From Lawsonibacter sp. (GTDB lineage: Bacteria > Bacillota > Clostridia > Oscillospirales > Oscillospiraceae), in contig JAAWHL010000016.1 of NCBI GenBank assembly GCA_022795855.1, forward strand, positions 1 through 41,026: 41,026 nucleotides of DNA, given 5' to 3'. The first letter of the stretch is position 1; the number at the start of each line of letters is the position of its first letter. The notes below the pieces were generated by a model. The model did no database searches. It saw nothing but the letters and a program-made list of their open reading frames with translations, and had not been told where the DNA came from. A program made the translations under genes and the position numbers. Positions 32,928 to 39,758 of this stretch are shown here, in pieces.

Positions 32928-33348
32928 CCAGATTATTCTGGCCGGCGTGCTGGTCAGCCTGCTGTTCACCGAGGCCACCGGCCTGTCCGCCGGACTGGTG
33001 GTCCCCGGCTATCTGGTCCTCAGCCTCCACGCCCCCTGGCGGCTGGCCTACACCCTGGCCGTGGCCGCAGCCGCGGCGGGGCTGTGCCGCCTGCTGTCCC
33101 GGGCGGTCATCCTCTACGGCCGTCGGAGGTTTGCCCTGCTGCTGGCGCTCACTTTCCTGCTGGACCTGGTTTTGGGGCGGTCCGGCCTGCTGCCCGTCCG
33201 GCTCAGCCTGGTAGGACTGCTGATTCCCGGGATTATCGCCCGGGAGATGGACCGGCAGGGGTTCGGGGACACGCTGCTCAGTCTGGCCGCCGTCACCGCC
33301 GTTCTGGCGCTGCTGGCGGCGCTGATGGGCTACCCCGTGTTCCGGTGA
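32920..33348 (+). CDS. pgsC: Poly-gamma-glutamate synthase membrane subunit PgsC (CapC)
   Basis: A 142-residue membrane protein (149 in Bacillus) with about four hydrophobic segments, the partner that PgsB needs for polymerisation and probably for export. Family motifs are LLFTEATGLSAGLVVPGYLVL near the start, ILYGRRRFALLLALTF in the middle, and VGLLIPGIIAREMDRQG. The start is a TTG inside the last codons of pgsB (eight-base overlap), with GGGAGG upstream, so the two subunits are made in a coupled, near-equal ratio. Confidence 0.94.
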   Translation: MYNQIILAGVLVSLLFTEATGLSAGLVVPGYLVLSLHAPWRLAYTLAVAAAAAGLCRLLSRAVILYGRRRFALLLALTFLLDLVLGRSGLLPVRLSLVGLLIPGIIAREMDRQGFGDTLLSLAAVTAVLALLAALMGYPVFR

Positions 33349-33359
33349 GGGGGAGCGGC

Positions 33360-34421
33360 ATGAGGAAGATTTCCCGCGTCTCCCTGGCCGGGGCGGCGCT
33401 GATCCTGATTCTGGCGGCGGCGCTGACCTTCGCCGGCGGCCGCCGGGCCCGGGCGGCGGATTACGAGCGGAAGCTGGCCGCCGCGGAGCTGATGCAGATC
33501 TGCATGGACCGCATCAAGGTCTACAAGGAGGAGGCCGGGGTGGGGCTCACCCCGGAGGATTTCCACGGGACGGGGCTGGTCGGTTCGGAGTACACCCTGG
33601 TGACCACCACCAACGGCGTGGCGGAGGCCAAGCGCACCACAGCCAATTCCGACATGGCGGCCCTGGCCGTGCAGCTGCTGGAGGAGGCGGGGATCCGGCC
33701 CGGGGACCGGGTGGGGGCGGCCTTCTCCGGGTCCTTTCCCGGGCTGAATCTGGCGGTGCTGTCCGCCTGCGCGGTGATGGAGGTGGATTTGGCGTACATC
33801 TGCTCCGCCGGGGCCTCCACCTACGGGGCCAACCAGCCGGAGATTACCTTCCCCGAGATGGCCTGCCGGCTGGTGGAGGAGGGCCTGCTGCCCCAGGACG
33901 GAATCGCGGTGTCCATGGGGGGCGACTTTGACTGCGGCGGGGAGATGTACCCCGACCTGCGGGACGGTATCCTGGAGCGGCTGGAGGCCCTGGGCCCGGA
34001 GCTGATTTGGGAACCGGACTATCAAAAAAACCTGCTCCTGCGGCAGGAGCTTTACAGCCGGGGCGGCCCCATCCGGTGCTTTATCGGCGTGGGGGGCAGC
34101 GTCACCACCCTGGGGCTGGCGGAGGACCGGCTGGGGTGCGGGGTGACCCCTCCGGACGTCATCCGCACGCTCAACAAAAACAGCGGCCTGATGGAGATTT
34201 ACAACGCCCGGGGCCTGCCGGTGATTCACCTGCTGAACGTCAAGCGGCTGGTGGCCGACTACGGCCTGCCCTTTGACCCCCCGCGCCTCCCCGCCCCGGG
34301 GGAGAGCGCCGTTTACTTTACCGTCCGCTACCCCTGGCACTGGGCGGCCGGCGGACTGCTCGGGGCGGCGGCGCTGCTGCTGGAGGGCCGCCGGAGGGCC
34401 CGGAGGGAGGAGGGGCCATGA
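33360..34421 (+). CDS. pgsW: Poly-gamma-glutamate system protein, PgsW type
   Basis: A 353-residue protein with an N-terminal signal anchor (about 5-25) and a second hydrophobic segment near the C-terminus (about 322-340), so its 300-residue middle probably faces outside. It resembles the family annotated as poly-gamma-glutamate system protein, found beside PgsB/PgsC in genomes without CapA. Conserved-looking blocks are YTLVTTTNGVAEAKRTT, GVGGSVTTLG and GLPVIHLLNVKRL. Biochemical role is unknown; by position it could replace CapA/PgsA in polymer export or elongation. It begins 11 bases after pgsC and overlaps the next gene by four (ATGA). Confidence 0.82.
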   Translation: MRKISRVSLAGAALILILAAALTFAGGRRARAADYERKLAAAELMQICMDRIKVYKEEAGVGLTPEDFHGTGLVGSEYTLVTTTNGVAEAKRTTANSDMAALAVQLLEEAGIRPGDRVGAAFSGSFPGLNLAVLSACAVMEVDLAYICSAGASTYGANQPEITFPEMACRLVEEGLLPQDGIAVSMGGDFDCGGEMYPDLRDGILERLEALGPELIWEPDYQKNLLLRQELYSRGGPIRCFIGVGGSVTTLGLAEDRLGCGVTPPDVIRTLNKNSGLMEIYNARGLPVIHLLNVKRLVADYGLPFDPPRLPAPGESAVYFTVRYPWHWAAGGLLGAAALLLEGRRRARREEGP

Positions 34422-35302
34422 GACGCGTATCCGCGCTGATTTCCGTTCTGCTCCTGCTGGCCGGGTGCGGGGCCCCGGAGCCGGCCCCCGCCGCCCCTCA
34501 GGCGGAGACCCCGCCCGCCGTCTCCCGGGCGGAGGACCCCCCTGCCGCCTATCCTGCGGAGCTTCTGCCCCGGGAGGGGCTGGAGCCGCCGGACTGGACC
34601 CTGGCCGACTTCCCCGGGCTTTTTGAGGGGGGCGGGCCCGTACAGCGGGAGGCGCGCCTTCTGCTGGAGGGCACCGAGCTGGAGAACACGGTGACCGTCC
34701 TGCGGGGGGAGGAGGAGGGCCCCGCCGTCTACGTGGTGGCCGGGGTCCACGGGGACGAGACCGCCGGCTGGATGGCGGGCGGGCTGCTGAAGCGGGCGGC
34801 GCTGCGGGCGGGGACGCTGTATATCCTCAGCCCCGCCAACCCCTACGGGGCGGAGCACGACCGGCGCAATACCAAATCGGACCGGGACCTGAACCGGAAC
34901 TTCCCCGGCGACCCGGAGGGCTGGGACGCCGAGCGCATAGCCGCCGCCCTCTTTGCCCACATTGAGGAGAGCACACCCGTCCTGGTGCTGGACCTCCACG
35001 AGGCCCGGGTGCACCAGGGGGAGCGGGACAATCTGGGCAACTCGGTCATCTGCCAGTCCCTGGACGGGGTGGGGGAACTGGTGCTGGACATCCTGCTGGA
35101 GAGCGAAGCGGGGGGGCTGTGCGCCGCCCCCATCACCCTGTACGGCTCGCCGCCCCCGGGCAGCCTCAACCGGACCGTGACCCTGGAGCTGGGCGTGCCT
35201 GTGATTACCGTGGAGACCAGCCGGGCCGAGCCACTGGCCCAGCGGGTGCGGACCCAGTTGGAGCTGGCGGAGTTTGTCCTGGAGAACTGCGGTCTGCTGT
35301 GA
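34418..35302 (+). CDS. M14-fold zinc carboxypeptidase/deacylase lipoprotein
   Basis: A 294-residue exported lipoprotein: signal with lipobox LLAGC (Cys17), a Pro/Ala linker to about 45, then an M14-type domain close to the succinylglutamate desuccinylase/aspartoacylase branch. Zinc ligands are His111 and Glu114 (GVHGDETAG) and His194 (LDLHEA); DLNRNFPG supplies substrate-binding Asn/Arg, and Glu266 (VITVETSR) is the likely catalytic base. This branch acts on C-terminal or N-acylated glutamate/aspartate, and phage PGA hydrolases (PghP) share the fold. Locked into the pgs operon by a four-base overlap, it may trim gamma-glutamyl chains at the cell surface. Substrate is inference. Confidence 0.85.
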   Translation: MRRVSALISVLLLLAGCGAPEPAPAAPQAETPPAVSRAEDPPAAYPAELLPREGLEPPDWTLADFPGLFEGGGPVQREARLLLEGTELENTVTVLRGEEEGPAVYVVAGVHGDETAGWMAGGLLKRAALRAGTLYILSPANPYGAEHDRRNTKSDRDLNRNFPGDPEGWDAERIAAALFAHIEESTPVLVLDLHEARVHQGERDNLGNSVICQSLDGVGELVLDILLESEAGGLCAAPITLYGSPPPGSLNRTVTLELGVPVITVETSRAEPLAQRVRTQLELAEFVLENCGLL

Positions 35303-35317
35303 AAAGGAGGGGAGCTT

Positions 35318-36742
35318 GTGGCGGAAAAGAAGCCGCTGCCTGTCCGGGTGGAGTCGGTGGATACCCGGGAGCTGTCCATCGGCGCGGGGCTGGTGCTGTT
35401 CAGCTTTCTCATGCCCCTGATGTTCAATGTGGACAACTTTTTTGTCCTGCGCTCCCTGAGCCGGGCGCTGCGCCTGGGGGAGAAGACCGACCTGATGGTG
35501 GCCGCCGTGCAGCTGGTGGCCCTGAACTCCATCCGGGGCATTCCCCACTACGTGGGGGCCTACTTCATCGGGGAGTCCGTCGAGTTCCGGATAGAGGGGC
35601 GCGGCGAGGGGCGCAGCGCGTGGCTGATTAACTCCCTGCTGATTATTCTGACCCTTCAGGTGACCTACTGGGGCATTGGGGAGGTCCACCGCATCCACTA
35701 CGATTTCGGCCTGCCCGCCTTTCTGGTGTGCAGCTTTGTGCTGCTCTTCCGGCGGCTGGATTACCAGTACATCGCCCTGTATAAAAAAGCCCTGCTGATT
35801 GTCCTGTTTCTCACCAGCTTTCAGTTCCTGGACGTCATGCCCGCCCTGGTGGGCCTGCCGGTGGGCCGGGGGGAGACCTCCTGGGACATCAAGATGGCCT
35901 CCGCCGTGCTGGAGGGGGAGATGGTGCTCAACGCGGTGGCCCTGGTGGGGGCGGCGCTGTTCCTGCTGTTCGGGCTGCTGATTTTCTCCCAGCTGAAGGA
36001 CGAGAACACCCTGCGGGAGCTGAGCTTTCTCCGGGAGCAGAACCAGGCCATCCGCACCCAGGCCCAGCTGAACGAGATGAAAAACCGCACCTATCAGGAG
36101 ATGCAGTATCTGGTCCACGACCTGAAATCCCCGCTGACGGCGGTGCAGACCCTGGTGGGGGTCATCAAGATGGAGTGCGAGATGGAGCAGCGGGCCCAGG
36201 ATGTGGAGTACCTCACCCGCATCGAGGGGGCGGTGGAGCAGATGAGCGGCATGATTTCCGACATCCTCTACGAGGACCAGCGCACCCTGGTGTCCACCCA
36301 GTCCCTGCTGGGGGTGGCCCTGGCCCAGAGCTCCGTCAGCGGCTACGCCCTGTATATCCATGTGGACAACCGGGTGCCTGAGGCCCTGGTCAGCGCCAAC
36401 CGTATCCTGTTTCCCAGGGCGCTGGTCAACCTGATGCAGAACTCCGCCCAGGCCATCCCGGAGGGGCGGGAGCCGGCGATTTGGCTGAAGGTGGACCGGG
36501 AGCAGACCCCTGAGGGGAGCGCGGTGGTGTTCACCGTCTCGGACAACGGCACGGGAATCCGGGAGGAGGACCGGCAGGAAATCTGGGGCAGGGGGGTCTC
36601 GGGACGGAGATCCAGCGGGCTGGGCCTGGCCTTTGTGGGAAGCGTGGTAGAGAAAATGGGCGGGGAGATACGCGTGTGCAGCAAGGCGGGGAAGGGAGCC
36701 GCCATCTCCATCGTCGTGCCCGAGGGAGGAACAGAGAGATGA
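35318..36742 (+). CDS. Membrane sensor histidine kinase of the pgs operon
   Basis: A 474-residue sensor kinase. About six hydrophobic segments fill the first 225 residues with no large extracytoplasmic domain, so it may sense the membrane state or a partner membrane protein. A short coiled coil (226-258) leads to the HisKA box YLVHDLKSPLTAV with phosphoacceptor His267. The ATPase domain has N-box LVNLMQNSAQAI, G1 VSDNGTGI, and G2 SGLGLAFVGSVVEKMGG. The start is GTG after AAAAGGAGG, 15 bases behind the M14 gene; its stop overlaps the response regulator by four bases. The kinase is therefore made with PGA enzymes and probably reports on polymer synthesis or wall state. Confidence 0.92.
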   Translation: MAEKKPLPVRVESVDTRELSIGAGLVLFSFLMPLMFNVDNFFVLRSLSRALRLGEKTDLMVAAVQLVALNSIRGIPHYVGAYFIGESVEFRIEGRGEGRSAWLINSLLIILTLQVTYWGIGEVHRIHYDFGLPAFLVCSFVLLFRRLDYQYIALYKKALLIVLFLTSFQFLDVMPALVGLPVGRGETSWDIKMASAVLEGEMVLNAVALVGAALFLLFGLLIFSQLKDENTLRELSFLREQNQAIRTQAQLNEMKNRTYQEMQYLVHDLKSPLTAVQTLVGVIKMECEMEQRAQDVEYLTRIEGAVEQMSGMISDILYEDQRTLVSTQSLLGVALAQSSVSGYALYIHVDNRVPEALVSANRILFPRALVNLMQNSAQAIPEGREPAIWLKVDREQTPEGSAVVFTVSDNGTGIREEDRQEIWGRGVSGRRSSGLGLAFVGSVVEKMGGEIRVCSKAGKGAAISIVVPEGGTER

Positions 36743-37356
36743 AAAAAGAGACCGCCATTTTAGTGATTGACGACGACGGGCAGATCTGCTTTGCCCTGGG
36801 GGAGCTGTTCAAGTTCCAGGGCTGGCGGGCCTGTTCAGCCCAGGACGTGGACAGCGGGCTGGCCGCCTTCAAGGCGGAGCGGCCGGACCTGGTGCTCATC
36901 GACTACCACCTGCCCCGCATCAACGGGGTGGAGGGCGTGAAGCGCCTGCGCCGGCTGTCCCCCGACGTGCCCATTCTGGTGTTCACCATCGACGAGAGCC
37001 AGGAGGTAGCCGACGCCTTCCTGGAGGCGGGGGCCACCGACTTTGCCCTGAAGCCCATCAAGGCCCCTGACATCGTCAGCCGGGTCAAGCTCCATCTGCG
37101 CCTTCTGCAGAAGGCGCAGGAGCACCGGGAGCCGGTGCTGGCCAAGGGGCTGTCCCAGGGGACCCTGAAGCTGATTGGGGACTTCCTGGAGGGGCAGAGC
37201 GACTACCTCACCGCCAACGACATCGCCGAGGGCACCGGGCTGGCCTATCAGACGGTGTACCGCTATCTCCAGCACATGACCCAGGAGAACCGGGTGGAGA
37301 TGCTCAGCATCTACGGCAAGGTGGGCCGGCCCAAGCAGGTCTACCGGAAGCTCTAG
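36739..37356 (+). CDS. Response regulator with receiver and CitB/DcuR-like HTH domain
   Basis: A 205-residue regulator. Residues 5-118 are the receiver: acidic pocket Asp11-13, phosphoacceptor Asp55 (LVLIDYHLP), Thr83 and Lys105. A linker leads to a helix-turn-helix at about 155-185 (LTANDIAEGTGLAYQTVYRYLQHM) ending in YGKVGRPKQVYR, the arrangement of CitB/DcuR-type regulators rather than OmpR or NarL. The ATG overlaps the kinase stop (ATGA) and both form one two-component pair. Likely targets are the pgs promoter and the promoter region of the following gamma-glutamyltranspeptidase genes. A terminator follows. Confidence 0.92.
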   Translation: MKKETAILVIDDDGQICFALGELFKFQGWRACSAQDVDSGLAAFKAERPDLVLIDYHLPRINGVEGVKRLRRLSPDVPILVFTIDESQEVADAFLEAGATDFALKPIKAPDIVSRVKLHLRLLQKAQEHREPVLAKGLSQGTLKLIGDFLEGQSDYLTANDIAEGTGLAYQTVYRYLQHMTQENRVEMLSIYGKVGRPKQVYRKL

Positions 37357-37373
37357 CGCGCTCCCAGCGTTTC

Positions 37374-37400
37374 AGGCACAGCCGGCGGCTGTGCCTTTTT
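37374..37400 (+). terminator. Terminator of the pgs operon
   Basis: A 10-bp stem (37374-37383 with 37387-37396), GGC loop, TTTTT at the end, then TCTTT. It separates the pgs operon from the transpeptidase genes. Confidence 0.88.
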
Positions 37401-37683
37401 CTTTATGCAGGATTTCTGTGATAGACTTTCATTTAAGCGCCCCGGAGGCGGCGAAACGGGGCATTTTTCGGGAATCCGGGGGGAAATTTGAAAGTGCGCC
37501 ATTCTCAGGGTGAATTTTTGAACAGATTTTGAACGCATGTAAAATCCGGCAAAAATCGACGGGTTTTCACCGGGGGCTTTGTGCTAAAATGAGAGAGAAA
37601 TGAGAAAAAATTTTGGTTCATGAAAAAAATAAATGGACCTATCGAAAAAGCGCAGGATTCGCCAATATAAATATGAGAAGAAA
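37401..37683 (+). other. AT-rich regulatory gap before the transpeptidase genes
   Basis: No gene is supported. Unlike the rest of the window this gap is AT-rich. It holds direct repeats (described separately), two further TAAAAT boxes (37540-37545 and 37585-37590) that could be -10 elements, the first with TTGAAC 16 bases upstream, and ACTTTCATTT/AAATTTGAAAGT-like inverted matches. It reads as a regulated, possibly multi-promoter region. Confidence 0.5.
37516..37534 (+). promoter_or_regulatory. Direct repeats TTTTGAAC, candidate response-regulator site
   Basis: TTTTGAAC occurs at 37516-37523 and again at 37527-37534, an 11-base period (one helical turn), so a dimer could bind both on the same DNA face. 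A near match on the other strand (TTTTGAA) lies at 31744-31750 just behind the pgs -10 box. Confidence 0.45.
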
Positions 37684-37712
37684 TAGACAGGAGGATTTGC
37701 ATCGAATATAAT
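37684..37712 (+). promoter_or_regulatory. Promoter of the first gamma-glutamyltranspeptidase gene
   Basis: TAGACA (37684-37689) and TATAAT (37707-37712), spacer 17. The leader of about 110 bases contains two hairpins (37727-37744 and around 37765-37785). Confidence 0.7.
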
Positions 37713-37828
37713 TTTAACATTCAGAAGGCCGGACAGGTCCGGCCCCCAGCCCCTCCGGTGCGATTCCGGCGCGGCGGAGCGCCGGTTTGCAAATAGAATG
37801 TGTTCATCAAAAAGAAGGAGGAAACACA

Positions 37829-39658
37829 ATGAACGTGAGAAAAAGCCTTGCACTGTTCCTCACGGTGGGTATGACCCTCTCTCTGGCGTCCTGCGGTCAG
37901 AAGACCCCGCCCGCCCAGAGCACGCCCCCCGCCCAGAGCACCCCGGCGGCCAGCACGCCCGCCGCCCCTGAAAAACCGGTCCTGACCCCCGCCTACTCGG
38001 TGGAGGGCTTTGAGACTGTGGACTCCGACGGCAACCGCATCACCACCGGCCGGGACGCCACCGCCAGCCGGGCTATGGCCACCGCCTCCAAGTACGAGGT
38101 GTCCCAGGTGGGCGCCGAGATTATGGAGAAGGGCGGCAACGCGGTGGACGCCGCCGTGGCCATGGGCTTTGCCATCGGCGTGTGCGAGCCCTTCACCTCC
38201 GGCCTGGGCGGCGGCGGCCTGGCCACCATCCACACCGCCGACGGGCAGGACTTCTTCGTGGACTTCCGCGAGATTGCCCCCGCCGCGGCTACCCTGGACC
38301 TGTACCTGGACGCCGAGGGCAAGAGCAACGGCAATACCGTCACCGGCGGCCTGGCCTCCGGCGTGCCCGGCGACGTGGCCGGCCTGCTGTACCTGCTGGA
38401 GAACTACGGCACCATGAGCCGCCAGGAGGTGATGGAGCCCGCCATCCGCATCGCCACCGAGGGCTTCACCGTCTCTCAGTACTGCGCCAACGCCATCTCC
38501 GACGCCTATGAGAAGGCCGTGCAGTTCCCCGAGATGCAGGAGGTCTACTGGAATGACCTGGGCCTGCCCTACGAGGTGGGCGACGTCATCACCAACCCCG
38601 ACCTGGCCAAGGCCCTGCAGAAGATTGCCGACGAGGGCAAGGACGGCTTCTACAAGGGCGAGATTGCCCAGGCCCTGGTGGACACCGTCAACAAGTACGG
38701 CGGCGTCATGACCCTGGACGACCTGGCCGCCTACGAGGTCCAGGTCCACACCCCCGTTACCAGCACCTACCGGGGCTACAAAATCATCTCCTCGCCTCCC
38801 CCCTCCTCCGGCGGCACCCATCTGATTGAGATTCTGAACATTCTGGAGAACTTTGACGTGGGCTCCATGAAGGTCAACTCCGCCGAGTATATGCACCTGT
38901 TTGCCGAGGCCTTCAAGCTGTCCTATGCCGACCGCGCTCAGTATATGGCCGACACCAACTTTGTCCCCAACGTGCCCCTGGACGGCCTGACCAGCAAGGA
39001 GTACGCCAAGACCCGCGCCGAAATGATTGACCTGGACAAGGCCCAGGAGTTCTTCTACGGCGACCCCACCCTGTTTGAGCACACCGATACCACCCACTTC
39101 TCCGTGGCCGACGTGGACGGCAACTGCGTGGCTATCACCAAGACCATCAACTACTACTTCGGCTCCGGCGTGATGGTCGGCGGCTGGGGCTTTATGATGA
39201 ACAACGAGATGGACGACTTCTCCACCAACCCCGAGTCGGTCAACAAGGTCGAGCCCGGCAAAAAGCCTCTGTCCTCCATGAGCCCCACCGTGGTCCTGAA
39301 GGAGGACGGCAGTCCCTTCATGGTGCTGGGCACCCCCGGCGGCGCCCGCATCTTCGCCTCCGTGGCGCAGATTATCAGCCGCGTGATTGACAGCGGCATG
39401 TCCCTCCACGACGCCATCTCCGCCCCCAAAATCTGGAACAACGGCGGCGCCAACAACCTTCAGTACGAAAACGCCCTGAAGGGCTACGAGGAGTACGCCG
39501 TCACCGAGGAGACTCTGGCCAAGCTGGGCGAGATGGAGCACGGCGACATCACCACCGCCGCCTCCGGCGCGGTCCAGGCCATCCAGTTCATGGACGACGG
39601 CACCCTGTACGGCACCGCTGATCCCCGCCAGGACGGCAAGGCCGTGGGCTGCAACTGA
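37829..39658 (+). CDS. Gamma-glutamyltranspeptidase family lipoprotein (first of tandem pair)
   Basis: Extracytoplasmic Ntn-hydrolase that cleaves and transfers gamma-glutamyl groups; CapD of Bacillus anthracis, which cuts PGA and links it to the wall, is a member. The ATG at 37829 follows AAGGAGG and gives a lipoprotein signal with lipobox LASC (Cys22) and a repetitive Pro/Gln/Ser/Thr linker to about 55. The 609-residue precursor should self-cleave before Thr422 (DTTHFSVADVDGN), releasing a small subunit with MMNNEMDDFS and PLSSMSPTVVL; GLGGGG near 133 is also typical. Lipid anchoring keeps it at the surface, near the PGA locus products. Glutathione hydrolysis is the alternative role. Confidence 0.93.
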   Translation: MNVRKSLALFLTVGMTLSLASCGQKTPPAQSTPPAQSTPAASTPAAPEKPVLTPAYSVEGFETVDSDGNRITTGRDATASRAMATASKYEVSQVGAEIMEKGGNAVDAAVAMGFAIGVCEPFTSGLGGGGLATIHTADGQDFFVDFREIAPAAATLDLYLDAEGKSNGNTVTGGLASGVPGDVAGLLYLLENYGTMSRQEVMEPAIRIATEGFTVSQYCANAISDAYEKAVQFPEMQEVYWNDLGLPYEVGDVITNPDLAKALQKIADEGKDGFYKGEIAQALVDTVNKYGGVMTLDDLAAYEVQVHTPVTSTYRGYKIISSPPPSSGGTHLIEILNILENFDVGSMKVNSAEYMHLFAEAFKLSYADRAQYMADTNFVPNVPLDGLTSKEYAKTRAEMIDLDKAQEFFYGDPTLFEHTDTTHFSVADVDGNCVAITKTINYYFGSGVMVGGWGFMMNNEMDDFSTNPESVNKVEPGKKPLSSMSPTVVLKEDGSPFMVLGTPGGARIFASVAQIISRVIDSGMSLHDAISAPKIWNNGGANNLQYENALKGYEEYAVTEETLAKLGEMEHGDITTAASGAVQAIQFMDDGTLYGTADPRQDGKAVGCN

Positions 39659-39691
39659 CCAAAATTTTCCGCTGTGCGAACCTCACGCCGT

Positions 39692-39719
39692 GTTCCGCCG
39701 CATACTTCTGCGGCGGAAC
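39692..39719 (+). other. Intercistronic hairpin between the two transpeptidase genes
   Basis: An 11-bp perfect stem (39692-39702 with 39709-39719), 6-base loop, no U-tract. It probably stabilises the upstream message or reduces read-through to the second gene. Confidence 0.55.
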
Positions 39720-39758
39720 GCGGCGGAGTATGAAAGACAGGAAAGGAAATGGAAAAGC

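Noticed and set aside
37721-39541. A 606-residue open frame on the minus strand opposite the first transpeptidase gene
   Set aside because: Low-complexity Gly/Val/His/Ala sequence created by codon bias of the highly C-ending GGT gene; no family resemblance.
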